Assembly: GCA_011037195.1 (NCBI GenBank)
Contig: JAAEAF010003449.1
Span: forward strand, 1 to 64,000
DNA: 64,000 nt
Source of the DNA: Triatoma infestans
Lineage: Eukaryota; Arthropoda; Insecta; Hemiptera; Reduviidae
Reading direction: 5' to 3'
Of this stretch, positions 22,882 through 34,671 are shown piece after piece (within the stretch, counting starts at the first letter, position 1; the number at the start of each line of letters is the position of its first letter). Position numbers and translations under genes: made by a program. The notes below the pieces were generated by a model. The model worked only from the letters and a program-made list of their open reading frames with translations, did no database searches and was not told the origin of the DNA.

Positions 22882-23163
22882 GTTGTGTTGTGTTATTATT
22901 AGACGAATAGAACCCCCGGCTTAGCCTTAGTTATTTCATTGTAATTCTTAATATCGAACATTATGTTATATTCATTATAATTTATCTGCTGTATTTTATT
23001 TTATTTTACTTTATTTTAGGTCAACCGGAAGTTGTGTTGTATTATTGTTTGACGAATAGAATTCCCCAGTTTAGCCTCATTATTTTATTGTAACTCTTAA
23101 TATCAGCCATTATAGTATTCATTACAATTTCTTTTGCTGTAGCTTATGTTTATTTTATCTTAG
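22882..23163 (+). repeat. Tandem duplication, two units of about 149 bp
   Basis: The segment gttgtgttg-tattatt-gacgaatagaa starts at 22882 and again at 23031. Both units continue through ccc-agtttagcctcattatt, ttaatatc and a ttattttatttta tract. Identity is high but imperfect, so the duplication is not recent. Confidence 0.8.
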
Positions 23164-23499
23164 TTTATCCTTTTCTTTTCTTGCCTCCCAAGTATAATCC
23201 AATAACTCCTATATCCGTCAACCTCCGATATCCCGTTACATAACAATATATATAAAATATAATATATCTAAGGCACTGTGCATAATAAAGTGATGTATGT
23301 TGCATGAAATCTGAATGAGTTACTTCTTTTTCTTTTGTATAATGCCTGTTTCTCTTCATACGGGTTTCGGAGACGACTTTCATCCTTCAAGCCAGCATTT
23401 CCAAAATCTACCCATTTTTCTTAGCCTCTCATCTTACTTCTGACCTCTGATCTCTAGCTGCTTTGTGTCGTGTATTACTGACTCTGTCTACATGAGCGA

Positions 23500-24560
23500 T
23501 ACATTCTTTTTCTATTTTATTATTTACTTTTTTTTTCAAATTTATTACACCGCATTGCGGCCGTACATCTTAGTTTCTCACCCGGTCTAATCTTCTTTTT
23601 CCTACTATGGATCTTAAGGTGTTCATTTCCTCTGTTCTCATAAATAGTTTGTGTCTACTCTTGAATCGACACCATAAGACACCATATTTTTGGCCTTATT
23701 GCTGCTTTATACATTTTCATTTTGCTTTCTGTAGCGGGTATTTATTTTTCCAAATAATATCGCGTAGATATCCGGATATTTTTGATGCTTTAAATACCTC
23801 CCTTCTCACTTCACCGTGTGGATTACGAGTGCTGTCCATTTGTACTTCGAGGAATTTGAACTTCTTTACTCCCGTTTATTAACCCCCCCCCCCCATTTAC
23901 CTCTGATTTTCATCTTATAGGATCTCTTGCAATGCAAGATAAATTTGGTCTTTTCTGGAATACCAGCATATTAAATTTTTTTGCGGTTACAACACAACGA
24001 TAAGAACGAAATTTGTCGTTCTTTTTGGCAATCAAAATTGCGCTATCAGCGTGGCACACTAGTTAAAATTTCTGTTCCATATAGGCTAACCTGGAAGTCA
24101 CTTCACAAGTTCTACGAGTATAAGTTTATCCATTAAGAGATTGAATAATAACTGAATTAATAAGTCCTCTTGCCTAATTCCTTTTCAGTACCTAATTTCT
24201 TCGTTCATTTTCCATTTATATAAAGCTTAGTACTTGCAAGTTCATATCTCATATTAATTTGATCACTGGCTTTAGAACTTTTTCCTTTCAAAATGTCCAC
24301 AATGCCTGATCGGATCAAATGCCTTTCCAAAATCTCTAAAGCAGATGAGGGCAGGGGTTGAATATTCAAAAGCTTTTAGACTATTTATCATCCAATGAAT
24401 ATTGCACCTGTACTCTCTTTTATCTAAATCCCTATTTTTCGTTGCTGATTTCAACTGATGGATAAAAGTTGTTTGTAGATTATTCCCGTTACTAATTTCT
24501 GTACACCTTTCGTTCTTATTTCCTTCTATGTAAATATTGCAATCCAATTATTTTCCATTC
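23500..24560 (-). pseudogene. RTE-like LINE fossil
   Basis: Minus-strand pieces in different frames match the order of an RTE-type RT. ICFRDFGKAFDPIRH (near 24330) is a worn motif A. VKKFKFLEV (about 23860), then REVFKASKISGYLRDIIWK, YKAAIRP, RTEEMNTLRSIVGK and RRLDRVRN follow towards 23560. The last block is characteristic of the C-terminal part of this group in insects. Motifs B and C are not evident, and many stops and shifts are present, so the copy is old. A C-run at 23882-23894 interrupts it. Confidence 0.6.
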
Positions 24561-25774
24561 CACCGGTAATAATATTTTCCATTCCACCATTTCTTGTAAT
24601 AATTTTAAATAATGTTATTTGTTTTTCTTTTAAATCGACTTCCAGTTTATTTCAAGAATTCATTTCTTATCTCCTCGATTCTTTACTACATTTCTTACAT
24701 TATTATTTAATTTTTCTATAAAATTAAATTTCAATGAATCCAAGAAATTTAATTAAATAATTGAAATTATTATCATGAAAAAGAAACAATTATTAATATT
24801 AAAATTAAATTTACCACACAAAGACGATTCCTAAAAACTAGCCAATTTATGTATTAATTATATATTGAATTAAATTTGTTTAAAGGCAGAACCGTGACAA
24901 AGAAGTTAATATTTTCCTTATGTATGTACAAAATGATGCCTAAACAAAGCGAACAGCAACTCTTACTAATTACAAAATACAGACGGGTTTATAACTGGAA
25001 ATAGCAAACCTTCTTTTTATGAAATATTTTGATTGTTTTTTTAACTACTTTGATCTCAAAAACTTGGGCCACGTAATACATACAGTTTTCCTTACTCACA
25101 AAGAAACGTCATTACACCAGAGATGTATTATAAAAGAAATTATATTATTATGTAAGAAGATGGTGGAGACTTGTTATACCTCTGACAGACTGGGATGCTG
25201 CCCAATAGAAAAAGTTTAGAACCCTATCTATTTACTGGATGTTGGAGAAGGAAGTACCTTCCACAGAACGTTCTCAGATTCTAGATTTCTTAGAGACATT
25301 TGGAAGGGTTTATACTTACGGTTTCCAACAGTTCTTTTTTTTGACAAAATTCTTTTGTTCACTCTCCTTTTTCAAATATGCTCAAAATATTCTTTAAATA
25401 CTCTGTTATACAAAAACTCGCACTTACATACAAATAAAGCCGAAATTGGCGCGATCGTCAATAATTTCATTCGTCTTGTTTTACTACACCCGAACTTATC
25501 TATCAGTGTACATATCACGACTTATTTTTTATTGTTACATGGATTCATTGTCTAGTTGGCTTCCAACCGCCGCTCCGGTAATGTTTATGGTATTTGTGAC
25601 GCTGTTTTCATCCACTTTCTCTATAAATTGCAATAATAATCATTAATCTGAATGTAAAAAAAAAAGTAAGTAAGTTTCAAGACATATTAATAGGAATATA
25701 ATTATAAATTCGAGTTGATTGCTATTAACTTTTGCCCTCAAATGTTTAAACCGAAGTGTTTGTTTAGTGAAGAA
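24561..25774. other. AT-rich non-coding stretch
   Basis: No repeat or domain recognised. Confidence 0.45.
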
Positions 25775-25936
25775 CTATGGAACTAAGTTTAAATATTTTA
25801 AACCATCACCAAATTCAAAATCGGAGTCAATATGTACGATTTGTAATACGTCAGTTTCATCCGTATATGTGATTTTTTTGTAATAAAAAATATTGATCTC
25901 TGGATTATAAAATATCACCTGTTGATGGAACTTTAC

Positions 25937-26032
25937 CTTTTCACACCATTTTAGCTTCAACTCTGACACTTGCTCAAACAAACTTTTAACAAAAATTTTT
26001 GATGATTCGGAAGAAGCTAAGCGAATTTCCAT
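25937..26032 (-). other. Candidate coding exon, identity unknown
   Basis: A 96-bp minus-strand segment is open for 32 codons (starting MEIRLASSESSKIF). It is preceded by a pyrimidine-rich acceptor (ttgccttttcag) and followed by a donor-like gtaaag. The residues are less biased than those of the surrounding chance frames, and the frame stays open past the donor to 25775. I do not recognise the protein, and no partner exon was found, so this may be coincidence. Confidence 0.2.
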
Positions 26033-26040
26033 CTGAAAAG

Positions 26041-26589
26041 GCAAAACTAAATGTACCTATAGCAGATAATTTTATCGCTCCATATTTATAGAAAATATAA
26101 TGTAATTATTGTCCCAAAATATATTTTTATCAACATTAAATATTTTTGAAAAATATCCTTCCTTATATTGTGTCTTTCTCAGTTGGCAACCCTATGAGTA
26201 CACCTCTTTTGGCCGCCATCCAGTATATTCCTCAGAAAGAAGAAGAAGAAGAAGAGAGGGTGTTCGAGTGAAAAAAAGAAGATGCGAAACTTTTATTGAT
26301 TTTTCGGATGTATTGTTCAAGTATAATTCATCCAGAAGATATATCCAGTCCTATGTAAGAGAATGTTTATTCTTCTTTTTCACCAATGGAAATTTTTCCT
26401 GAAGATTGGCCAGAAAGGGCACTCACAGATATCTAATACATTATGTTACTTGCACATGATTGCTTAAGTATCTTTTTTCTCGTCTACCTACTCTTCTTAA
26501 TATTTATTAAGTAGAAAGGAGACGATACCGGCTCCATTGGGAGCCACTGAATTAGATATTCACAGCATAGAGCTTAATCACAATAACAT
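26041..26589. other. Non-coding stretch
   Basis: Contains a short GAA run near 26236-26251. No feature recognised. Confidence 0.4.
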
Positions 26590-27411
26590 TTGATTGCTTA
26601 GAATTAGAATTAGAATGCTGCAGGGGGGGACTAAAACCCAGGCACCGCAGCCTCCCATTGAGGCTTATTGTGCCAACCCCTCAAACCTAGTAGCGGAAGC
26701 CCCCCCTCTTCATGAGGTCCAAAACCTTCCCCACCATTCCTCCTGGGGCACGATTTCCTCCGGTCTCAACGTGCCGAAGATCTCGTACCCCGGTCTGCCG
26801 ATTGCAACGCAATCAAACAACAGGTGAGAGACCGTCTCCTCCTCCTCCTGACACAGTCTGCACAAGGACTCTACATCCACTAACCCCACCTTGTGTAGAT
26901 GTTTTTTGAACCTGCCATGCCCAGTAAACAGGCCCGTTATCAGAGAGATCTGATACCAGCTTAGACCCAGGATGTATCTGGTCCTTCTTTCACACAGGTC
27001 TGGCATGACCATTTTGCCGTGTTTCGCTCCAGTACTCAGCCTCCAGTATCGGTTATGTTCCCGCCGAGTCCAGTCTCTCAGAGCCGCTCTTACCATACTT
27101 TTGGCCACACCTAGAGCAGGTTCCGGTCCGAGGAAGGGAGCGTTCGCTCCCTCCCTGGCCAGTTGGTCGGCTATTTCGTTTCCTATGATCCCCTTATGCC
27201 CCGGCACCCATACTAGCCGCACTTTGTTGTGCCGGACTAATGCCTCCAGGGAGTCTCTACACTCCCTGACCAAAGGGGAGGTAATTCTGAGCGCCCGAAG
27301 AGCGTTCAGCGCAGCCTGGCTGTCCGAGAAGATGCATATTTCTCTATTTCTAGAGTCCATACGCAGGTTCTCCTCAGCACAGATCTTTATTGCATACACG
27401 TTGATTGCTTA
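26590..27411 (-). mobile_element. LINE-D insertion, 5'-truncated, with 11-bp target duplication
   Basis: TTGATTGCTTA occurs at 26590-26600 and 27401-27411, bounding an 800-bp insertion read on the minus strand. The 3' UTR ends in ggctgcggtgcctgggtttt and a short (TTCTAA)n-type tail rather than plain poly-A. The 5' end is truncated inside the RNase H domain. A second copy with a related 3' UTR lies at 61520-62424. Because the frame is intact and the duplication perfect, the insertion looks young. Confidence 0.93.
26710..27399 (-). pseudogene. LINE-D pol C-terminus: RNase H and zinc knuckle
   Basis: About 229 codons are open from the truncation point. RNase H motifs appear in order: the E of YAIKICAEEN, FSDSQAALNAL (about residues 24-34), and VWVPGHKGIIGNEIADQLA (63-81). 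The region then has YWRLSTGAKHGK, TRYILGLSWYQISLITGLFTGHG and the C2HC knuckle CRLCQEEEETVSHLLFDC. It ends in FGTLRPEEI. It is the C-terminal third of an I-like LINE polyprotein. The RT is absent, so it cannot move by itself. Confidence 0.9.
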
Positions 27412-27827
27412 AGTTTAAACACTTGAAAATTATCCGATCCTGATCATGAATTGATTGTTGTTGATATACTTCATTAAATAAAACCTTTTTTGCACCAAGA
27501 GGAGGCTAATAATTGAGCTAAAATTTCCACCTTAATATCTTACATTGTTTATTTCTAGTTGGCGTTATTGATTTTCTTGCAATAACAGATGAGAGAATAT
27601 TGCGGTAATATTGAAGGCTCTTGTTCAATAGTATCGCCCAGTTAGTTGCCTACCTACTCTATTATTAGGAACTGTTATTATTATTAACCAAGCCGAACAG
27701 ACATATTACATAATTTTCATTCTAAAATTTGCTTGCCATTTTTAGATTGAAAGACATTGATAAAATGGAAATTATTACTTTAGTCTACAATAAATAGTGG
27801 ATGAAATACTTTATTTGCATGTTTCTC
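27412..27827. other. Non-coding spacer
   Basis: No feature recognised. Confidence 0.4.
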
Positions 27828-28004
27828 TACTTTCTCTTATTACTGTAAGAGAAAGTATTGGAGTCTTATGAAAAATTTCTAAAATTGAGATTTGGAAATA
27901 TATGTTTGGAGGCCTCTTATTACAACAAAAAAAAAGGTTTTTCAAAGAACTCTTACATATTAAACACGATTGCAATCTTCCTCATGTAAGCAATAAGAAA
28001 GAGT
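27828..28004. repeat. Miniature family A derivative with inverted hairpin ends
   Basis: The left end TACTTTCTCTTATTACTGTA and the right end (reverse complement) TACTCTTTCTTATTGCTTAC are inverted copies of the same family A terminus. The full copies have this terminus at one end only. Total 177 bp, non-coding. Confidence 0.55.
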
Positions 28005-28615
28005 AAAAAGAAGAAATGGCTTTCACAATAAGACAAGGACATATCACCAAGAGATGATTGATTTATATTGCTTTATAATATCGCCTTATAAGTTTATTTT
28101 TAGAAAATAATAACTAAACACTTACATTTTGTTTTTAATTTCATATGTTTTAGTTTCTAACAAAAAACAAAAGTTTGCTATCCAACCTTTTTTCATAAAT
28201 TCAAAGATTGGTTTTTAATGAAATCTTAAGGTTTAAGAAAAACCCTAAGAGAACAAATTGTTTATTAAATGCAAAGTTTCAGCCTGTATTGTTTAAGGAT
28301 TTGTGATTGGTGACAGCATCACTGCTGAAAGCCATAGGCTTTTTTCTTTTGCTGAAGAAATCTATACGTGCGTGTGCGCTATCTAGGCAATCAAGGTTGG
28401 GAAATCAAGGATATATATGTATCTATTTTTCTGAAAGACTTCTCGCGGATTTTTTTTTTTTTTTCTCATTCAATAATTTATTTGCAACTGTACAATAGAT
28501 ACAGTAAACAAATATGGTAAATGTTTACATGACATGATTGACATGAAAAGAATATACCCAGTGGTATTACTTCATGGTAGAATTTAATTTAAAAGGTCAC
28601 GGGGTCACTGACGCT
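28005..28615. other. AT-rich spacer
   Basis: No feature recognised. Confidence 0.4.
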
Positions 28616-29560
28616 TCAGGCGTCGGGGTGGATTATCGGGTAAGGTTTGACTAGCAAGTTGTTGAACCAAAGGATTAGTTGATAGGACAGGGAGTTATGG
28701 GATATTTGATAACGGGATTTTATTAGATCGGGCACAAATGGAATGGATAGGTCATTATGTAAGATTTTATTGGAGACATAATAAGGAGGTAATTTTTCGT
28801 AAGATTTTGGACTGTAAGGATTGGATATGGTAAACGTTGGAATGCTTAGTGGAGCCCCCAAACCTCTAGTCCGTAAGCCCGTGTTGGTCGTAGTAGAGTT
28901 TTGCATAGTGTAAGCTTATTTTTTAAAGTAAGTTTGGATCGTTTGTCTAAGAGTCTTGAAAGGATACGAAATCGTCTATTAGTTTCCATCCTTTTCATTC
29001 TGGTAGTTCATTTCCATCCTTCGAATTCTGGTATGAATTGTTCCAGGTTCCTCTATCAGCAGTAGGCAGGAAGGTGTTATTTAATTTAACACCAGGGCAG
29101 AGGGAGTGACGAAGTATGAACGTAGTGTGAATACATTTCTATTCATTAACTTTTATCTTCCATTTTTCTCACCACTTTTCTATTAAGGAAAGATGATCTT
29201 GAAGGTGACTGGAGTTAATAGTACGTTCGGTATGGAGGAAAAATAGTAGTATCCAAGGTTTGTTACTGTATGAGGATGTAGGGGAAGGTCAGCAGTGTAT
29301 ATCGTGTATAAAATTAGACGTAGGATACTACCTTGCGGTACTCCAGCTTTCACAGAGAAATAGGGAGAAAAGGAAGAACTCTGAGAGACTTGGCAAAACC
29401 AAGTCATACTCAGGTATGATTTAAGAATAAGGAAATAGGTACATGGTCTGATGCCTTTGAGTTTTCACAGCAGTCCAGGGTGCCACACCCTGTCAAAATC
29501 CTGAGAGACATCAAAGAAGGCGCTTTATACTCGCGGAATTTTTAATTACAATTAAAGGTC
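28616..29560 (-). pseudogene. Second jockey-like LINE fragment, degenerate
   Basis: Minus strand, from 29560 downward: FFDVSQDFDRVWHPGLL is motif A, then CTYFLILKSYL. SVKAGVPQGSILRLILYTIYTADLP (29183-29407) is motif B. A gap without the FADD box follows. A C-terminal frame (28906 to 28616) with LHNDLSIPFVPDLI and HNSL resembles jockey C-termini. The middle is deleted or scrambled. It differs from the 13.7-kb copy in the VKAGVPQGS block and is a separate lineage. Confidence 0.8.
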
Positions 29561-32500
29561 CTTTCAAACTTTCATCAACTCCTAAAACGCTGGTGCCTTC
29601 CTTGCTAAGAATTTCCTGCCTTAGAGTTTTCCTTATATTCTTACTTACTACTTCTGTTTACTTATATTCCGCTTGGTTTATAAAAAGAAGTGGCATTTTA
29701 CTCAATAATATATTTGTATATTTATATTGTTGTCTAAGACAATCATAAAAAATACGGCCTTTAAATAATTATACCTATTTCCTAAATATTGAAAACATTT
29801 AACAGAAAAAGTGGATTTCAAGGTAATTGCTTGTAAAAGATCGGGTTCCAAGTTTGTTTTTTTTGATGAAATTCTAAAATCTTGGCACTAGATTAATTTA
29901 ATATTTTGACTTGAAATCGTCTAGGGCAAAACAGAATCAGAATAATGATCAAGAAAGGGTTAAAAATTCGTTTTTTTCTTTCTTTTTATTTTTTATTTTT
30001 TGAGGAACATGAAGAAATATTACCAAATTCGAAGACTTTGAAGACCGAATTTTTTACTATTCGAGGCAACTGAAAATAATGTATTTAGATTTATTTAATA
30101 CTTGATGTGCTGAAAATGATGCTAAATTTCGGGTACCCCATTAGAGAATATTTTCTATTTCAGAATAAGAACAAGATTAAACAATTGTCAGTGGTCATTT
30201 TATTATTGAAATTATATTTACTGAAAGATTTTGAATGCACTATATATTATTTTCGTTAAATTTGTACACTTCCTTAAATCTAACAAATCAAACACGTTGG
30301 ATCTGTTCTTTTTGAATTTTTGTGCACTAGTTTACATATTTCTACTTTCTCTCAATTAGGTTTCATACTATTCTTAAGACCAATGGCAGAAAAGTATCAT
30401 TTTTTTATTTTTGGATGTTTTGAATAGAGGTTTTATATTTTGTTATATGTCTGCGAAATATAAACTTTTGTTTTTATGTTTGTGCGTCATTTTCACAGAT
30501 CTCATAAAAAAAAACCTCTGTCTGTTTTTTGATGGTATTTGGTGTTTGGTTTTAAAATTGGTAAATTGTATACCATTCTTTCATCAAATATAAGGTTTTA
30601 TAAAAAGAACTTGTGATGGCAGCTATGGATGAAGACAAGTTAAGTGTAAGAAGAAGACACATTATTAAAATATGCCCTTTTTTTTATTAAGTATATTGTT
30701 TTATGAAGGAACAGGAACTGCAATGGACAAATGTGGAGTAAAGAGTTACGAGGAAAGATAAAGGTTACACGTTAACATGTGCCCCAAAATAGGGGTGCAA
30801 TCATCTGGATTATTGGGGCATAGGGTTTCTCAAATGGTTTACCATGTAGAAATTGCCACTGTATTTCTCATTTAGAATGGAGCTTTATGAAAGGACAGTA
30901 TGGTGTATGATGTGCGGAGAAGTAGGAGAGTTGAATGGGCAATAATATTAATTTGTTAATAACAATTGCACTCTCGAGTGCCATTTTAATACATTCTACA
31001 GCCTTCACAGCGATAAGGACAGTCTTCTAAGGCACAGGTTTCCTAGTCTGTAAGTGAACAATTTGGAGTTTCATGTCTTGATTTCACAATGTTACAATTT
31101 AACGATATGCCTCTTCGTTTGAAATTCCAACTTTTCATAGATATGTTTGTTGGAATACTGGACACAAAATTAACATTTTGAATTCTTCAACAAATGCGGA
31201 CAATGATTTAATCCTTAGCATTATTAAGCAAATCTGTGCTGTGATCTGGTTATGTTACAGTACCTTAATAACACAATATTTGGCCGTATGTTTCAGAAAA
31301 AAATATTTTGATATAACAATTAATTTTCCTGGTACATAACAATACCCTGCAACATATGTTTTTCCCCCATCAAGAAAAACAATTACCCTCAATAAAATAC
31401 CAAAAAAAAAAAAAATTATCCATGTTGTGAATGAAGTTTACAGAAGGAAAAAGCGGATCAATTCCTTGTTTTTCTATCATTCTCACCTCATGTTCTTGGC
31501 AAACGGCCAGTGACGTTGTTTACATCTGTTGGTATGGTGCCAGAATTATGTCAACCCAGTTAATCATTACAACTGACGTATCATACGTATAACAAAAGGA
31601 ACAAAATCATCAGCCTACACAGATTTCTTGATTTGTTATTTTAAAGTATGAAAAGAATTTTAATTTATGGCGTTAAATATGGACATTTGAAAATTTAAAT
31701 TCACCTAAATTTTATGTTATTCTCTGAAATATTTTATATATTTACCTTAAAATAAATGATAATATATCTATATAAAAGGGTTTGGTGTGTCCGTGCGTGA
31801 GTGTTGGTGTGTGCATGTGTAACATAAAATAAAATGCATCAAAGTCGAAATGGATTTTCCGTTTACTTATAAATAGAGGAGGAACTAACAGAAAAGTTTA
31901 GTTCTATTACAATTTTTGTTTTGTTTTGTATTATATCTTGAAAACGGTGCGTCTTAGCTAAATTTGACTTTCATTCGACCGCCTGAAGAGGGGTCATCTG
32001 CGATTGACAAGATCCTTAAAATGATATATAACATGGAGGGGAGTCGTTAGTCCATAGTTCCAAAACCATTTAAAACAACATTTACAGTAGTAACCACGAT
32101 AACAACTGAACGATGAATACTGAACTTGTCTGAATATTCATCTCCTAAATTACTGGAAACGATTGCGGAACAAATTAAATATCAAAACGGATGAGTGAAG
32201 TGCTTCCACATTGCTGTGCAGCGGTGGCAGCTTCCTGAGGGATCGGGCCGCTTTAGTCAGTCAGAGGGGAAGGAGCATTTTTAGTCAGCAGAGGGGGAGT
32301 GTATATATATTATATATATATATATATATAAATCATACTTATATGAAGACCAAGATAAACAGATTAATAAAAAATGAATTAATCGGGTGCAATGGCTGAT
32401 GGTATTAAGAATTCAGAATGTTTTCTGATGAAGCTGCCTGCTTATTGTATAATATACTACCATTATTAGATGCAATGAAAAAAACACTGCAATTTACAAT

Positions 32501-32599
32501 ATAATCGGAAAAATAGTTGAATAAGACATTGATTGGAACTAAAGAAATTTGATTCAAATATATCTGACATCAAATGGCATTCTGGAAAATTTGTCAAAA
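29561..32599. other. Three kilobases of AT-rich non-coding DNA
   Basis: I see no transposon or gene here. A TA microsatellite lies at about 32304-32330, and a somewhat richer patch at 32200-32300 carries no domain. Confidence 0.5.
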
Positions 32600-32752
32600 T
32601 AGAGCCTTATTATTTTATTATTATTATTATTATTTATTATTATTATTATTATTATTATTTATTATTATTATTATTTTTTTCGGGCGCATTGACGACTTAT
32701 GGCCATTAGCGCCTATTATTATTATTGTTGTTATTATTATTATTATTATTAA
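32600..32752. repeat. TTA microsatellite interrupted by a LINE-A 3' tip
   Basis: A (TTA)n run is interrupted at 32681-32713 by the 33-bp reverse complement of the LINE-A 3' end (cgggcgcattgacgac, ttatggccattagcgcc), preceded by a T-run. This is an extremely 5'-truncated minus-strand LINE-A insertion. The TTA run resumes to 32752. Confidence 0.85.
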
Positions 32753-33657
32753 CGTTGGTGGCCCCCAGGGCAGCACACGCCGAGTGTTGATGAGTGTGAC
32801 ACACTCGATACTCCTTTACGGAGCTGAGGTGTGGGCGGATGCTCTTAACAAGGAGGCCTACAGGAAAAGAATGGCTCATGTGCAGCGGCTTGGTGCGCTG
32901 AGGATTGCCTCTGCATACCGCACGGTGTCTGAGCCAGCGGTTCTTGTGATTGCCGGAGTGATCCCGATTGCACTCCTTGCTAGGGAACGCAAGATCCTCC
33001 ACGAAAGGAAGGCAGAGGGGAGTAAGGAGGCTCTCTCCAGGGAGGAGAGGAATCGGACTTTCCGGAGGTGGCAGGCTTCCTGGGAAGATGATCTGCGGGG
33101 CCGATGGACCGCTAGGTTGATTAGGGAGGTAAAGCCATGGACGAAGAGGCCACATGGGGAAGTGGACTATTACGTCACACAACTCCTGAGTGGGCATGGC
33201 TATTTCAGGGCGTACCTGAAAAAGGTGGGAAAGGTAGAGGATGAGGAATGCCTTTACTGCCCCGGCAGTAAAGACGATGCTTCCCACACGTTTTTCTCCT
33301 GCGGTCGGTGGGAGCGGCTCAGAGGTCATTTCGAGGCAGTGATTGGGCAACAGACTCCAGACACTATAGTTGAAGCTATGCTGGTCAGTGAGGCCAACTG
33401 GCAGACTGTAGCTAGGTACGCTAGGGACATTCTTCAGCGGAAGAAGCAGGACCTGGACGACTGCCAAGTAGGGTAACACCGAAGGAGATACCCAATGAGT
33501 AAAGACAGAGGCCTAGCTCTGAAGTAATGCTGGTCGCCAGTGAATCCAGGCTAGGCCTAGCAGCAGGGGGGTGTTTTAGCCGGTAGTTCGATTTGGGAGT
33601 CCGGCACTGCAGGGTCTCTGCGTGCGTAAACGCATTTCACCCCTCGGAAAAAAAAAA
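32753..33657 (+). pseudogene. R1-like LINE copy 1: RT C-terminus, knuckle, 3' UTR
   Basis: The frame is open from the microsatellite to 33476, with no stop. It covers the end of the RT thumb (SILLYGAEVWADAL), a linker (RTFRRWQASWEDDL), the conserved YYVTQLLSGHGYFRAYLKK and a C2HC knuckle CLYCPGSKDDASHTFFSC, ending in RKKQDLDD. This arrangement, without RNase H, is typical of the R1 clade. The 3' UTR (33477-33657) contains a stem-loop (33508-33559) and ends gcgtgcgtaaacgcatttca followed by CCCCTCGG and poly-A, after which TTA repeats restart. Truncated at its 5' end, so inactive. Confidence 0.88.
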
Positions 33658-33765
33658 TTATGATTATTATTATTATTATTACATTATTATTATTATTAGT
33701 ATTATTATATTAATTATGATTATTATTATTATTATTTTATTATTATATTATTATTATATTTTAGA
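33658..33765. repeat. TTA/ATT microsatellite
   Basis: Imperfect (ATT)n with interspersed ATG/AGT, between R1-like copies 1 and 2. Confidence 0.9.
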
Positions 33766-33960
33766 GTTGGATGAAGAGATGTGAATCCCTAATTAGGGTC
33801 AGGATAGGGGCCTAGCCTGATGTAATACTGCACAAGTGAATCCAGGCTAGGTCCGGTGATGAAGGGGGGGTGTTTTAGCCGGTAGGCCATTTTGTTGGGA
33901 GTCCAGCACTTTGTGCGTAAAAAGCATTTCACCTCCTCTTAAAATAAAAATAAAAATAAA
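33766..33960 (+). mobile_element. R1-like LINE copy 2: 3' UTR only
   Basis: Shares ggcctagcctgatgtaat-c, ccaggctagg, tgttttagccggtagg, gggagtccagcac and gtgcgtaaaaagcatttcac with copy 1, then an A-rich tail of aataaa units. No coding sequence remains. The stem-loop is at 33810-33852. Confidence 0.85.
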
Positions 33961-33989
33961 AAATAAATTATTATTGTTATTATTATTAC
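33961..33989. repeat. ATT microsatellite
   Basis: Short (ATT)n joining copies 2 and 3 of the R1-like LINE. Confidence 0.85.
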
Positions 33990-34605
33990 CATTCGGTCCT
34001 GGCAGGAACGGTGGCGCGCGGACAGCCCAGGAAGGTGGACAGCTAAACTGATTGCAAGCCCAGCTGTGTGGGCGGAAAGAAGACATGGCGAGGTAAATTA
34101 CTACCTTACCCAGTTCCTTAGGGGACACGGGTACTTTACCTCGTACCTATATCGGATGAGGAAGGTGGGTGATCCGTCATGTCTCTTCGGGGATTCAGTT
34201 ATCGATGATGCCCACCACACTTTCTTCGAGTGCGAAAGATGGGCGGTCGAGAGAAACGGTCTGAAGCAGGAATTAGGCCATTTGACACCCGAGTCCATCG
34301 TCGAGACCCTGCTGTCCTGCAGAGATTACTGGGTCAAGGTAGCGTCTTTCGTCGAGATGGTACTGCGGCGAAAGAAACAGGAGCTAGACCAACGCCTACA
34401 ACCGTTAGCTTAAAGTAGTATTGAGGGAGAAGGAGCCTGAAAGGGCTTAATACGAGGCACCACCCTGATGTAATGCGATAAGTGTCCCAGGGTGGGTTCC
34501 AATGCCTGTAAGGAGAAGTTAGGATTTTTTAGTAGGTGAGAGTCCCACATATCTGGGAACACTATCCCCAGATGTGCATAACGCATTTTTCCCCCTCCGA
34601 AAAAA
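33990..34605 (+). pseudogene. R1-like LINE copy 3: pol C-terminus and 3' UTR, divergent subfamily
   Basis: The frame is open from the TTA run to 34413: SWQERWRADSPGRWTAKLI, then HGEVNYYLTQFLRGHGYFT. The knuckle region reads CLFGDSVIDDAHHTFFEC, with G where copy 1 has the second C. The end is VLRRKKQELDQ. It is only about half identical to copy 1. The 3' UTR keeps the stem-loop fold (34460-34495) with a different stem sequence and ends gtgcataacgcatttttccc, CCTCCG and poly-A. A damaged knuckle cysteine suggests loss of function. Confidence 0.85.
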
Positions 34606-34671
34606 AAATTATTATTATTATTACTAATTATTATTATTATTATTATTTTTATTTTTATTATTTAGATGTCT
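34606..34671. repeat. TTA microsatellite
   Basis: (ATT)n passing into ATTTTT, forming the tail side of the minus-strand R4-like element. Confidence 0.85.

Noticed and set aside
26972..27412. Plus-strand open frame of about 146 codons
   Set aside because: It is antisense to the LINE-D RNase H frame, which carries the conserved motifs.
32574..32752. Leucine/isoleucine-rich N-terminus ahead of the R1-like frame
   Set aside because: It is only the TTA/ATT microsatellite read in frame with the truncated LINE; no start codon context or signal peptide is meaningful.
32706..33479. Long minus-strand open frame opposite the R1-like copy
   Set aside because: No domain; it is the complement of a constrained plus-strand LINE frame plus a microsatellite-encoded N-run.
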